This document shows positions 37,459 to 46,086 of a DNA stretch of 64,000 nucleotides, one piece after another. Source of the stretch: Ketobacter sp963922875 (GTDB lineage: Bacteria > Pseudomonadota > Gammaproteobacteria > Pseudomonadales > Ketobacteraceae); assembly GCA_963922875.1 (NCBI GenBank), contig CAWUJH010000003.1, forward strand, positions 248,001-312,000. Direction: 5' to 3'. The translations under genes and the position numbers were made by a program. The notes beneath the pieces were generated by a model. It was not told the DNA's origin. It saw only the letters and a list, made by a program, of their open reading frames with translations, and ran no database searches. Position 1 is the stretch's first letter; the number at the start of each line of letters is the position of its first letter.

Positions 37459-37490
37459 ACCCTGGCGTAGGAATTGTTCTGAGCCAGGGT
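37459..37490. terminator. Weak hairpin between the lipase-like gene and cobS
   Basis: ACCCTGGC (37459-37466) pairs with GCCAGGGT (37483-37490) across a 16-base loop between the two convergent genes. No clear T-run follows on either strand, so the terminator call is tentative. Confidence 0.4.
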
Positions 37491-37491
37491 T

Positions 37492-38280
37492 TCAAACTAA
37501 AAGGCTTAACCCTAACAGGATGGCCGTTTCGGTTATTTCAATGGTGGCGCCAGCGGTATCGCCAGTCAAACCCTTTATTTTCTGCATCATCAATACCCGC
37601 AACGCCCAATAGACAAAAGCGAGTGTAAGCAATGACACCACTATCCAGTATATGGGGGTAATGATTGCGAGGATCAGCAAAGTTATGCCAAACCATTGAT
37701 GGGTTCGGGTAAAGCTTAACGTGCCTTCGAAAGGACTGCCGAGTCCCTGGCTGCTACCTACATAGCGTGTGGTTAAAAATAAATAAGGAATAGCTGCGCG
37801 GGCTAAACCAGGGGCGAGAAATAAGTAAACACTGCTAGCTTGGGTCTGAAACAAATACTCCAATGTCGCAAATTTCAGTAGTAAAACCACAACGATGGCC
37901 ACGATGCCTGCGGGTCCAGAGCGAGGGTCTTTCATAATGGTTAACACTTTCTCAGGATTATTTCCTCCCAGCCAGGCATCGGCACTGTCCGCCAAGCCAT
38001 CGAGATGTAAAGCGCCGGTGATCAGTACCCATACTAGGATAGTAATGGCCGCTAAAACCGAGGTGTTCATTGCTGGATTTAACCAGTGAATAAAACCACT
38101 GGTTGCCCATAGGGCCGATCCAATTACCAAGCCTACTATGCCGTACCAATAGATCGATTCGGTCAGATCGAAAGTGGTTGCGTCAGGATCACCGTAGTTG
38201 GGCTTAACGGGGATGCGGGTAAGGAATTGAATAGCGATTAAAAAGGCATTCATAGGCGCTCGATTACGGGCTACCCACAA
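37492..38280 (-). CDS. cobS: Adenosylcobinamide-GDP ribazoletransferase (cobalamin-5'-phosphate synthase) CobS
   Basis: CobS is a polytopic membrane enzyme that joins adenosylcobinamide-GDP to alpha-ribazole. The 262-residue protein carries the conserved acidic loop GLADSADAWLGG and KDPRSGPAGIVAI, plus about six membrane segments. It is the last gene of the cobO-cobU-cobT-cobC-cobS operon and overlaps cobC by 17 bases, so translation is coupled. Confidence 0.95.
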   Translation of the reverse strand: MWVARNRAPMNAFLIAIQFLTRIPVKPNYGDPDATTFDLTESIYWYGIVGLVIGSALWATSGFIHWLNPAMNTSVLAAITILVWVLITGALHLDGLADSADAWLGGNNPEKVLTIMKDPRSGPAGIVAIVVVLLLKFATLEYLFQTQASSVYLFLAPGLARAAIPYLFLTTRYVGSSQGLGSPFEGTLSFTRTHQWFGITLLILAIITPIYWIVVSLLTLAFVYWALRVLMMQKIKGLTGDTAGATIEITETAILLGLSLLV

Positions 38281-38923
38281 AACGATTCAGAAAATTTAAG
38301 GAAGCAGTCTGAATGTTATCAGTCTTATGTTGAGCATCAAAATAAACCGTTAGCCGACTCATGCCACCGTAGGGTATTTCAATACTAAAGGTATCGCGAG
38401 GTTGGAAGTGCAATAGCAAATGCAACAGAACTCTTATCGTGCCACCATGGATAACTAATAGTATGGTTTGGTCTCGATGATTATTTAGAATCTCGGTCAA
38501 TCCGGTTTTAACCCGCTCTCTAAATTCGGGGTAGGGTTCACCGTTGGGAGGAGTGATGTGTTCAGGTTTGTTCCAGAGATCTTTGAGTAATTTGCCGTGG
38601 AGTTGCCATGCAGTTGAGGGCGTAAGGCCTTCCAAATCACCGAAACTTATTTCTCGCAACGCTTCCGCTTGGGTACAGGATATATCGAGCTGAGCGGCAA
38701 GTTGTTCAGCAAAATGGTGACAACGTTGCATGGGAGACGTAATTATGGAATCCCACTGGATACCCTGTTGCCGGGCGTTGTCGGTTGCCTCAAACATTTG
38801 TTGCCAACCCGTTTTGGACAATGGATCATCCAATGAGCCACGATACTTTACGCCGCCTTCCGGTTCGCCATGGCGGATGAGGTCAAGGATGATCTTAGCG
38901 GGTGGGCTTGGTATGCTGAACAT
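38264..38923 (-). CDS. cobC: Alpha-ribazole phosphatase CobC
   Basis: A histidine-phosphatase superfamily enzyme that dephosphorylates alpha-ribazole phosphate or cobalamin phosphate. The 219-residue protein has the phosphohistidine motif LIRHGEPEGG near residue 15, the second histidine in LLVIHGGTIRVLL, and EISFGDLEGLTPS. General phosphoglycerate-mutase-like enzymes share the motif, so the assignment leans on the cob operon around it. It lies 8 bases downstream of cobT. Confidence 0.9.
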   Translation of the reverse strand: MFSIPSPPAKIILDLIRHGEPEGGVKYRGSLDDPLSKTGWQQMFEATDNARQQGIQWDSIITSPMQRCHHFAEQLAAQLDISCTQAEALREISFGDLEGLTPSTAWQLHGKLLKDLWNKPEHITPPNGEPYPEFRERVKTGLTEILNNHRDQTILLVIHGGTIRVLLHLLLHFQPRDTFSIEIPYGGMSRLTVYFDAQHKTDNIQTASLNFLNRFVGSP

Positions 38924-38931
38924 TAGGTTGG

Positions 38932-39999
38932 TTAATTTTCCAATTGGCCAGAAACCTGGGCTTCGGCAAAGGTTGCCATCTCATTGTGGAGTGAACAGGC
39001 CAAACGAATCAGAGGAACTAGAACTGCAGCTCCACTGCCTTCGCCTAAGCGCAGGTTTAAATCCAATACCGGGTCGATTTCAAGTGTTGCCAGTACCTTG
39101 CTGTGTCCCGGTTCGGCTGAGCGATGACTAAACAGTAAATACGGGCGGATGCTGGGATTTATGGCTAATGCAATGGCGGCGGCAGCGGTACAGATAAAAC
39201 CATCTACTACCGCCATTATCTGCTCTTGAGCCGCACGGATGTAAGCCCCCGTTAACGCTGTAATTTCAAACCCACCGACAATACGGGATATCGCTTCTGG
39301 AGTTTGGAGGTGGGGTTGATGGCGGGTTAAAGCCTCTTGAATAACCTTGGCTTTTAAACTCACAGCTGATGGATCCAGTCCGGTGCCTGGTCCCACCACA
39401 TCGGTAATCGGAAGCCCGGTAAGGCCGGCCAGAATTGCGGTGGCCGCCGTAGTGTTACCGATACCCATTTCGCCGCCAATAAAGAGCTGAGTCTGCTGTT
39501 GTTTGGCGCGATCAATCGCAGCCAAGCCCAGTTGTAAGGCTTTCTCCCACTGAGTCAGCGTCATGGCTTCATCATGTAAGAAGTTTTTGGTTTGGTTAGC
39601 TATGGGCTGATGAATTACACCGGGTATTTGTTCTGGTAGGGCGTGGGAGCCACAGTTTATAACCTCCAGCTTGGCATTAAGATGGCGACTCAAAACGCTA
39701 ATAGCGGCGCCACCACGGACAAAATTGCGCTGCATTTCTACGGTGACCGCTTGGGGAAAGGCTGATACCCCTTCGGCCACAATGCCATGGTCACCCGCAA
39801 ACACCGAAATATACACCTGATCAGCCTTAGGCTTTTCTGTGTGCTGAATAGCGGCGAGTTGAACTGGAATTAACTCTAAATGGCCAAGAGAACCCGCAGG
39901 CTTGGTCAGTTGCGACTGATGGAGAAGAGCATGGGTTTGATGCCGTTCGCTGATGGGTGGGGGAGCGTCTCGCCACCATGAATTCGGGGTTGTGGTCAT
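38932..39999 (-). CDS. cobT: Nicotinate-nucleotide:dimethylbenzimidazole phosphoribosyltransferase CobT
   Basis: CobT activates the lower-ligand base with nicotinate mononucleotide to give alpha-ribazole phosphate. The 355-residue length is usual. Visible are KPAGSLGHLELIPVQLA, FAGDHGIVAEGVSAFPQAVT, GEMGIGNTTAATAI and the catalytic glutamate near the end in LGEGSGAAVLVP. No bluB or bza gene for making dimethylbenzimidazole is in the window, so the base must come from elsewhere. Confidence 0.97.
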   Translation of the reverse strand: MTTTPNSWWRDAPPPISERHQTHALLHQSQLTKPAGSLGHLELIPVQLAAIQHTEKPKADQVYISVFAGDHGIVAEGVSAFPQAVTVEMQRNFVRGGAAISVLSRHLNAKLEVINCGSHALPEQIPGVIHQPIANQTKNFLHDEAMTLTQWEKALQLGLAAIDRAKQQQTQLFIGGEMGIGNTTAATAILAGLTGLPITDVVGPGTGLDPSAVSLKAKVIQEALTRHQPHLQTPEAISRIVGGFEITALTGAYIRAAQEQIMAVVDGFICTAAAAIALAINPSIRPYLLFSHRSAEPGHSKVLATLEIDPVLDLNLRLGEGSGAAVLVPLIRLACSLHNEMATFAEAQVSGQLEN

Positions 40000-40030
40000 G
40001 TTATAGTACTTCTTTCAAGGCTGCTTCAAT

Positions 40031-40546
40031 TTATGGTTGCTTTAATGTTTGTGGAAGTCCAGCAACGACCCAGGTCACCCGGTCCGCCAAGCTGGCAATT
40101 TCCTGGTGGAGCCAACCACTTTCATCAACAAAGCGGCGAGATAACTCGCCCATGGGAATGACGCCGAGCCCGGTTTCGTTACTCACCAGAATAACGGGGC
40201 TCTGGTGTTGTTTCAGTTGTCGCAAAAGTGCTTGCTTGTAGTCGGAAAATAGCTCGCCTTCACCAAAGCAAAGCAAGTTAGAGACCCACAGAGTGAGGCA
40301 GTCCACCAAAATAATGTTGTTGGCTTTGTCGTGTGCTGCCAGGGCTTGGGGTAATTCAATGGGTTCTTCGATGGTGGTCCAGGCGTTAGGGCGACGTTGC
40401 TGATGAGTTTGGATACGTTGAGCCATTTCCGTATCTTTGCTTTGTGCTGTGGCAATATAGGTCACGGCCAGACCGGAATCTTCTGCCCAGCGTTCTGCAA
40501 TGTTGCTTTTTCCAGAGCGAGCACCACCTAAAATAAAATCGATCAT
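40031..40546 (-). CDS. cobU: Adenosylcobinamide kinase/adenosylcobinamide-phosphate guanylyltransferase CobU
   Basis: CobU phosphorylates adenosylcobinamide and transfers GMP to give adenosylcobinamide-GDP. The 171-residue protein starts with the P-loop GGARSGKSN and shows THQQRRPNAWTTIEEP with the guanylylated histidine region, IILVDCLTLWVSNLL, and SNETGLGVIPM. It overlaps the upstream adenosyltransferase gene by 4 bases. Confidence 0.97.
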   Translation of the reverse strand: MIDFILGGARSGKSNIAERWAEDSGLAVTYIATAQSKDTEMAQRIQTHQQRRPNAWTTIEEPIELPQALAAHDKANNIILVDCLTLWVSNLLCFGEGELFSDYKQALLRQLKQHQSPVILVSNETGLGVIPMGELSRRFVDESGWLHQEIASLADRVTWVVAGLPQTLKQP

Positions 40547-41121
40547 GATGGAAAGCGGCTGCGGTCCCAGAGAATTTCTTCTCCCTCGTTGGCTCGTGCC
40601 AAAACCCTTGCTGCCACAAATAATAAATCGGAAAGCCGATTCAAATACTTAAGGCCAATAGGATTAATGGTTTCCAGTTTGGCCAGTGTCAGGACCCGGC
40701 GCTCTGCTCGCCGACAGATGGTTCTTGCTAAATGGCAACTGGCAGCCGCTCGGCTGCCGCCGGGCAAAATAAACTCTTTCAAATACGGCAGATTTTTATT
40801 CATTTCGTCAATTTGGTTTTCTAACCTTTGCAGGAAGGGTTCCGTAATGACTTGATGGCCGGGCACGCAAAGTTCGGCGCCGATATCGAATAGATCATGT
40901 TGGATTTCCAGCAACCAGCCCCTTAGGGTACCAGTGATTTCTTGCTCATCCACTGGTGGTGGTATGTCAGCGATCACCATGCCGATGACAGAGTTTAGTT
41001 CATCCACCGTGCCATAAGCTTCAACTCGTACACCATCTTTGTCCACTCTGGAACCGTCACCTAGCCCGGTGGTGCCTTGATCGCCAGTTCGGGTATAAAT
41101 TTTAGAGAGGCGATGTCCCAT
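40543..41121 (-). CDS. PduO-type cob(I)alamin adenosyltransferase
   Basis: This enzyme transfers the adenosyl group from ATP to reduced corrinoid. It is of the PduO type (not the CobA/CobO P-loop type): the N-terminal ATP-binding loop IYTRTGDQGTTGLGDGSR and YGTVDELNSVIG, then FILPGGSRAAASCHLARTICRRAERR in the helical bundle. The 192-residue length is typical. It is the first gene of a five-gene operon with very short overlaps; the promoter should be in the 164-base gap to the divergent gene at 41286. I see no B12-box. Confidence 0.95.
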   Translation of the reverse strand: MGHRLSKIYTRTGDQGTTGLGDGSRVDKDGVRVEAYGTVDELNSVIGMVIADIPPPVDEQEITGTLRGWLLEIQHDLFDIGAELCVPGHQVITEPFLQRLENQIDEMNKNLPYLKEFILPGGSRAAASCHLARTICRRAERRVLTLAKLETINPIGLKYLNRLSDLLFVAARVLARANEGEEILWDRSRFPS

Positions 41122-41285
41122 AGTGTTTACTCCTTGGGCCCGGTAATAGCGGGTAATACCAAAAATTTTGTATCAAAAGTCACAGAATCGGTTTGCAATT
41201 TACGACTATGATTAAGACGGGTCAAGTGAAATGCTGCTACCTAATATTGTTAATTTTACGTTTTTTTTGATTTTTGGAGCAAACA

Positions 41286-41549
41286 ATGAAAGCCGTCACT
41301 GTTGATGTCTCCTTATTGCGAGAGCTTTTGGCCACTGCTTATCGCAATGCATCTATTCACCAAGATGACCAGCACGAACGCTTCGTCTTAGGGCAGTTGG
41401 ATGCCACCGCTAACTTTGTTTACGCCTTGTTTGCTGGGATCGATGAGCCTGAGTTTGAAATGTATTGCCAACAGCTGGCCGTTGAAGCTATGGATCGCTA
41501 TCAAGAATTGATTGCTCAGGATACGGTTAGTGATAGAGCTGATGGATAG
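41286..41549 (+). CDS. Small cytoplasmic protein of unknown function
   Basis: The ATG at 41286 follows TTTGGAGCAAACA (GGAG, 6-base spacing) and gives 87 residues. The product is acidic and helical (SLLRELLATAYRNASIHQDD), with no signal peptide or membrane segment. I do not recognise the family. It is divergent from the cob operon and overlaps panE at its 3' end (convergent overlap of 23 bases). Confidence 0.7.
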   Translation: MKAVTVDVSLLRELLATAYRNASIHQDDQHERFVLGQLDATANFVYALFAGIDEPEFEMYCQQLAVEAMDRYQELIAQDTVSDRADG

Positions 41550-42426
41550 CGTCTAAGATCGTGCTGTTTTGAGGTACGGATACCTTATGCTTCGCGGCCT
41601 GTTCCACTAGGTAACCCGTGATAAAATCGATTTCTGTGGTATAGCCTCGGCGGTAGTCCTGGAGCATTGAAGACACGTTTGTTGCAGTTTTTTTCGCGAC
41701 TTCACAAACAATCTCATATAAATTTGGTGGCGGAGTCACGGCGACCTTTTTCATTACCTGAGTAACTTCATCGCAAATTATCTGCATCTGCTCACGCGCC
41801 TGAGCGAGTTCCAACAAATGACCATTTTGGCAGTCGTATAGCACTGTGAGTGGATTAATGGCGCAGTTGATCGCCAGTTTTAACCAGAGCCTTTGATAGA
41901 TTTGGGTGTCGTAGCTTATGGGGAGTTCAATAGATTGTAGTTCTTGGGTAATGGTCTGCGCTTTTATTGCTTCACTCAATTTCATTGCACCGATCCAGGT
42001 TTGGCCTCGTCCGGCATGTACCAAGTGTTGATCAGAAGTTCGGTTAGCTCCCTCGGTCGTGGTTCCAACCAGGCAGGGTACGTTCGGTATAAGCTGCTGC
42101 GCGATATCCCAGGTCCCCATGCCATTTTGCAGCAAGATAATCGTAGACTCGGAGGTTAAGCGATGTTTGATGCTTACTAAGGCTGCTTCAGTTTGCTGGG
42201 CTTTTACCGTGACCAATAATCGAGAAATAGGTTGATTGCTATGATCCGTGAGAAATCCTTGGGTTGCTGTTTGCCCGTTCTCCAACAATGATATGAGGCG
42301 GCCACTTTCAGATCCAGTGCGGGTAATAAAGCGGGTTGAGAACCCCGCTTTATCTAGGTACCAACCAAATAAACTGCCAATGGATCCGGGCCCAATAATA
42401 TGCCAAAGCCTGGGAACATCTTTCAT
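41527..42426 (-). CDS. panE: 2-dehydropantoate 2-reductase family protein
   Basis: A ketopantoate reductase: NADPH-dependent reduction to pantoate for CoA synthesis. The 299-residue protein has the Rossmann motif GPGSIGSLFGWYL at the N-terminus, LLQNGMG, LWLKLAINCAINPLTVLYDC with the catalytic lysine, and RRGYTTEIDFITGYLV near the C-terminus. It follows the GGDEF response-regulator gene by 12 bases on the same strand. Paralogues of PanE exist with other substrates, so the exact reaction is probable, not certain. Confidence 0.9.
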   Translation of the reverse strand: MKDVPRLWHIIGPGSIGSLFGWYLDKAGFSTRFITRTGSESGRLISLLENGQTATQGFLTDHSNQPISRLLVTVKAQQTEAALVSIKHRLTSESTIILLQNGMGTWDIAQQLIPNVPCLVGTTTEGANRTSDQHLVHAGRGQTWIGAMKLSEAIKAQTITQELQSIELPISYDTQIYQRLWLKLAINCAINPLTVLYDCQNGHLLELAQAREQMQIICDEVTQVMKKVAVTPPPNLYEIVCEVAKKTATNVSSMLQDYRRGYTTEIDFITGYLVEQAAKHKVSVPQNSTILDAIHQLYH

Positions 42427-42438
42427 GACGGCTCTCTG

Positions 42439-43392
42439 TTACCAGCGAATGACCATAACCCGCCCAGTATCGCGCGCGTTGTTTATTTGGCTTTTGGCGC
42501 GAGCCAGCATTTGATCAGGGCGGGGCAAGCCGGTGGCTTCATTGGCTACTACCATACACACTGGAGCTTTTATGGAAATATAGCCTTGTGAGGTTTTCAG
42601 CGCTTTTACATTGAGCGCTTCGTAGATACGTCGAAACGTGGCGCTATTGGCATGGATAATTTCCTGTTGCAGGGTAACCAGAGCAAACTCCTGATTTGAC
42701 AGCCGTGTCACGACATCCAGTGGGCGCACCAATTGGCGCAAGCGACGGGCCATGCCTTGTACTGTTTCCCGTAGCACTTGTTTGCCATGTTCGGCTTCGA
42801 TCTCTGCGTAATTGTCAAATTGAAGAAAGATAAGCCCAACAGCCCCACCTCGAGTTCGGGCGTGCTTGATATTGGCATCGAGACGTTCCAGCAGGTGACG
42901 GGTATTGCCTAAGCCGGTTAATGGATCAACCAGAGAGTATTTGCGTAAGCGCTGATTTGAATCGATGAGTAGTTGATTGTCTTTCAGCAGCTGGTTGTGA
43001 AGTGTTGATAAGCGGTCTGCCGCGAAAATGCGGGGCAATAACTGCTGGGTCATGGTGGATTTATTAATAAAATCATCCACCCCTTCGTCGAAGGCTTTGG
43101 CGAGGGCGTCGTCACCTTCCTTCGCTGTGAGTAATATAATGTAGGTAAAGTGATTGTTTGCTTCATCCAGCTGGCGCACTTGGGCGGAAAGCGCGAGCCC
43201 ATCCATTCCAGGCATTAACCAGTCAGCAATGAGCACATTAACTGGGCGAGATTCCAGCATTTTTAAAGCGTCTTCTGCGCTATTGCTTGAGCGGACGTCT
43301 TTAAAGCCAGCAGCCTTCAGGGTGCGACTAATGATGGCCCCAGAAAATCGGGCATCATCAACAATCATTATGGGTAGCTCGGTGTTTGGCAT
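42439..43392 (-). CDS. Response regulator with degenerate GGDEF domain
   Basis: The 317-residue protein has a CheY-like receiver domain (D12/D13 acidic pair, phospho-acceptor D57 in VLIADWLMPG, K111) and a C-terminal GGDEF-family domain (~150-315) with the motif VDPLTGLGNTRHLLERLD. The active-site loop that should read GG(D/E)EF is SNQEF (residues 232-236), so diguanylate cyclase activity is unlikely. It may bind nucleotide or partner proteins instead. It lies upstream of panE, 12 bases apart. Confidence 0.88.
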   Translation of the reverse strand: MPNTELPIMIVDDARFSGAIISRTLKAAGFKDVRSSNSAEDALKMLESRPVNVLIADWLMPGMDGLALSAQVRQLDEANNHFTYIILLTAKEGDDALAKAFDEGVDDFINKSTMTQQLLPRIFAADRLSTLHNQLLKDNQLLIDSNQRLRKYSLVDPLTGLGNTRHLLERLDANIKHARTRGGAVGLIFLQFDNYAEIEAEHGKQVLRETVQGMARRLRQLVRPLDVVTRLSNQEFALVTLQQEIIHANSATFRRIYEALNVKALKTSQGYISIKAPVCMVVANEATGLPRPDQMLARAKSQINNARDTGRVMVIRW

Positions 43393-43602
43393 GGCAATTA
43401 TCTAAGCACCCACTGGTTGGGTTCTATATACTCTTATCTGGCGATTGGTGAAATCAGTTAGCCTTAAGTGTGGCTGAGGCCGCTAAATATGTCTAATTCG
43501 GGTAACAATGTCCAATCCTAACTTCAATTCGGAAAGTTTGGCTATGCTTAATCTTTTTAGTTACGATGCCCAATGTTTTTTTGTCGTTCCCTAGGTTTAT
43601 AA

Positions 43603-44964
43603 ATGCAGACCAATACTCGAAGTTGGCGTGACGGGCTGAAGGCTTATGCTCATCCCCGTGTAATTTCAATGCTGTTTTTCGGCTTTTCAGCCGGGCTACC
43701 GTTGTTATTGGTTTTTTCTACCCTGTCTGCCTGGCTGCGAGACGAAGGGGTGGATCATTCCACAATTGGGTACTTTAGTTGGGTTGGGATCCTTTTCTCC
43801 ATTAAGGTATTTTGGTCCCCAGTAGTGGATAGCAAATCGATTCCGTGGCTGACTCAGCGTATGGGGCAGCGTCGTAGCTGGATGATTATTGCCCAGTGCG
43901 GTATTGTGTTATCTCTCGCTATGATGGCCTTAACTGATCCATTAGAACAGCTAGACTGGATCGCCAAGTGGGCGCTCTGCGTTGCTTTTTTTTCGGCAAC
44001 TCAGGATATCTGTATTGATGCTTATCGTATTGAAGCGGCGGAAAGTGAGCTTCAGGCGACTATGGCAGCCAGCTATATTTTTGGTTATCGACTGGCTATG
44101 TTGGTGGCGGGAGCGGGGGCTTTTTATATCGCTGATTGGTACAACTGGGAAGTCTCCTATTTGTCTATGGCCGCTTTTATGGGTGTTGGATTAATCTGTA
44201 CCATAGTAGTGAGTGAACCGGCGGTAAAAGTGGATTCCTCCACCATAAAGCTTGAGCATCGAGTGATGAACTGGGCCGATAAGTTACCCGTAATTCCTTT
44301 CTTGCTTCCTCGCCATCGCTTGGAATGGTTTATGGCTTCAGTGATTGCGCCATTCCTGGAGTTTTTTCAACGTAACGGCTGGTATGCGCTGACTATCCTG
44401 TTATTTATCTCAGTATTTCGCATCAGTGATATCGCCATGGGCGTGATGGCTAATCCATTTTATCTCGATATGGGATTTGAAAAAACAGAAATAGCCACCG
44501 TTGCAAAAGTCTTCGGTTTCTTCATGACAATTGCCGGCTCAGTAGCTGGTGGGCTTTTGGTGACTCGCTTTGGCTTGTTTCGACCTCTTATATTAGGGGC
44601 TGTTTTGGTTGCGATCACCAATATACTGTTTGCCTGGATGGCGACGCAACCGCAGGATTTAACCCTCCTGGCCACAGTGATCAGTGCCGATAATCTGTCA
44701 GGGGGCATTTCCAATGTTGTGTTCATCGCCTATTTGTCCAGCCTTACCAATAAGCATTACACTGCTACCCAATATGCATTATTTAGCTCCCTTATGACCC
44801 TGCCGGGTAAGTTTATTGGAGGTTTTTCCGGTGTTGTAGTGGATGGCTATGGCTATGAATGGTTTTTTCTTTATGCGTCGTTTTTGGGATTGCCTGCTGT
44901 TGTTCTGGCCATCTATTTAATGTGGCGTGAACAGCGGTCACCCACTCAAGCATTCCAAAAATAG
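43603..44964 (+). CDS. ampG: AmpG-type muropeptide permease (MFS)
   Basis: This 453-residue protein with about twelve membrane segments matches AmpG, which imports GlcNAc-1,6-anhydromuropeptides into the cytoplasm for recycling by NagZ and AmpD. Signature segments are MLFFGFSAGLPLLLVFSTLSAWL, FSATQDICIDAYRIEA and YALFSSLMTLPGKFIGGFSG. AmpD and AmpE are encoded near 23 kb, so the window holds three recycling components. It converges with the ATL gene, overlapping it by 19 bases. Confidence 0.93.
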   Translation: MQTNTRSWRDGLKAYAHPRVISMLFFGFSAGLPLLLVFSTLSAWLRDEGVDHSTIGYFSWVGILFSIKVFWSPVVDSKSIPWLTQRMGQRRSWMIIAQCGIVLSLAMMALTDPLEQLDWIAKWALCVAFFSATQDICIDAYRIEAAESELQATMAASYIFGYRLAMLVAGAGAFYIADWYNWEVSYLSMAAFMGVGLICTIVVSEPAVKVDSSTIKLEHRVMNWADKLPVIPFLLPRHRLEWFMASVIAPFLEFFQRNGWYALTILLFISVFRISDIAMGVMANPFYLDMGFEKTEIATVAKVFGFFMTIAGSVAGGLLVTRFGLFRPLILGAVLVAITNILFAWMATQPQDLTLLATVISADNLSGGISNVVFIAYLSSLTNKHYTATQYALFSSLMTLPGKFIGGFSGVVVDGYGYEWFFLYASFLGLPAVVLAIYLMWREQRSPTQAFQK

Positions 44965-45281
44965 CGGCGAAAGTTTGGCTGTTGGTCATTCACTTTTACC
45001 CCTTCCTGCGCTAATCGCTCTCGCTGGACCAGCCAACGTTCGCTGCCCTCTGGAAAAGCAATAAAGCCTTTGCTATTAACCACTCGGTGCCAGGGAATGG
45101 AACTGCCGTGGGGTAGTTGTTTTAGTATTGTGCCAACGTATCGCGCATGATTGGGTACCCCTGCACGCTTGGCAACCGCACCGTAGCTGCACACTTTACC
45201 GGCAGGAATAGCCGCAATGACCTGCAATATGGCCTGTTTTGGTGAGGTTAGCTGAGAGTCCTGTATATTCATCTGTGGCAT
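44946..45281 (-). CDS. Alkyltransferase-like protein (ATL)
   Basis: A 111-residue member of the O6-alkylguanine-DNA alkyltransferase family with the DNA-binding domain only. The active-site PCHRV is PWHRV here (tryptophan at residue 64), which marks ATL proteins that bind O6-alkylguanine and hand lesions to nucleotide excision repair but cannot transfer the alkyl group. Other features (AIPAGKVCSYGAVAKRAG, HARYVGTILK with the arginine finger region) are intact. Length agrees with E. coli YbaZ-type proteins. Confidence 0.92.
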   Translation of the reverse strand: MPQMNIQDSQLTSPKQAILQVIAAIPAGKVCSYGAVAKRAGVPNHARYVGTILKQLPHGSSIPWHRVVNSKGFIAFPEGSERWLVQRERLAQEGVKVNDQQPNFRRYFWNA

Positions 45282-45319
45282 GGTAACATTTGTCGATTCA
45301 AGGGTGTGAGGGATGAAGT

Positions 45320-46033
45320 ATGTCTGAAACAGCGGTGTCCGCCCGCCAAATATTACAGGGGCATTGGGGCGGTGTGCTGGCTACACAGTCAGTAAAATTT
45401 GCAGGGTATCCTTTTGGCTCTTTGGTGCCTTATTGTCTGGATGAAACCGGGCAACCGCTCATTCTCATCAGTCGCCTGGCCCAGCATACTCAAAATATCA
45501 AGGCTGATCCCAAAGTGGCTTTAACCCTGATTGATGCCAGCCCGTCCGGTGATATACAGCAGCAAGAAAGGCTTACTTTATTGGCAGACGCACAGCCCGT
45601 GCAAGAGGTCGCAAGTGCAGCCCTGCGGTATTATGGTTATTTTCCTCAAGCTGCGGGATACCATGATCAATTGGATTTTGAATTTTATCGTTTACAGGTG
45701 CATCAAGCCCGATTTATAGCGGGCTTTGGGCGTATTCACTGGCAAAGCCTGGAGCAATTAATTATTCCCAATCCGTTTTCTATGGAACAGGAAGCCGGTA
45801 TTGTGAGTCATATGAATAACGATCACCGTGAAGCGCTCGAGTGTTATTGCGCCAAAAAGGGTATTGATTGCTCTGATCAAGAAATAACTATGTGCGGAAT
45901 TGACGCCGAGGGCTTGGTGTTACGGGTCGGGCAAGGGCTGCATCGCCTTGATTTCAGTCAACCGATAAAGAACATGCAGGAAGCGCGAGCCATACTGGTT
46001 GAGATGGCTAAACGCTCACCGGATTACCAATAA
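45320..46033 (+). CDS. HugZ-like pyridoxamine 5'-phosphate oxidase-fold protein
   Basis: The protein has 237 residues: an N-terminal split-barrel FMN-binding-like domain (YPFGSLVPYCLDETGQPLIL; LAQHTQNIKADPKVALTLID) and a C-terminal DUF2470 domain (GIVSHMNNDHREALECYC). This layout is that of HugZ/HutZ haem-utilisation oxygenases and related proteins. Whether it degrades haem is not decidable here; no haem uptake genes are nearby. It is divergent from the ATL gene. Confidence 0.85.
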   Translation: MSETAVSARQILQGHWGGVLATQSVKFAGYPFGSLVPYCLDETGQPLILISRLAQHTQNIKADPKVALTLIDASPSGDIQQQERLTLLADAQPVQEVASAALRYYGYFPQAAGYHDQLDFEFYRLQVHQARFIAGFGRIHWQSLEQLIIPNPFSMEQEAGIVSHMNNDHREALECYCAKKGIDCSDQEITMCGIDAEGLVLRVGQGLHRLDFSQPIKNMQEARAILVEMAKRSPDYQ

Positions 46034-46086
46034 GTGTAAATACACAAGTAGCTAACAGCTATCTTAATGCAGGCAATGAAAGAACT

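Noticed and set aside
41122..41285. Cobalamin riboswitch upstream of the cob operon
   Set aside because: No B12-box or the expected conserved core is visible here or in the 35-base cbiB-cobQ gap.
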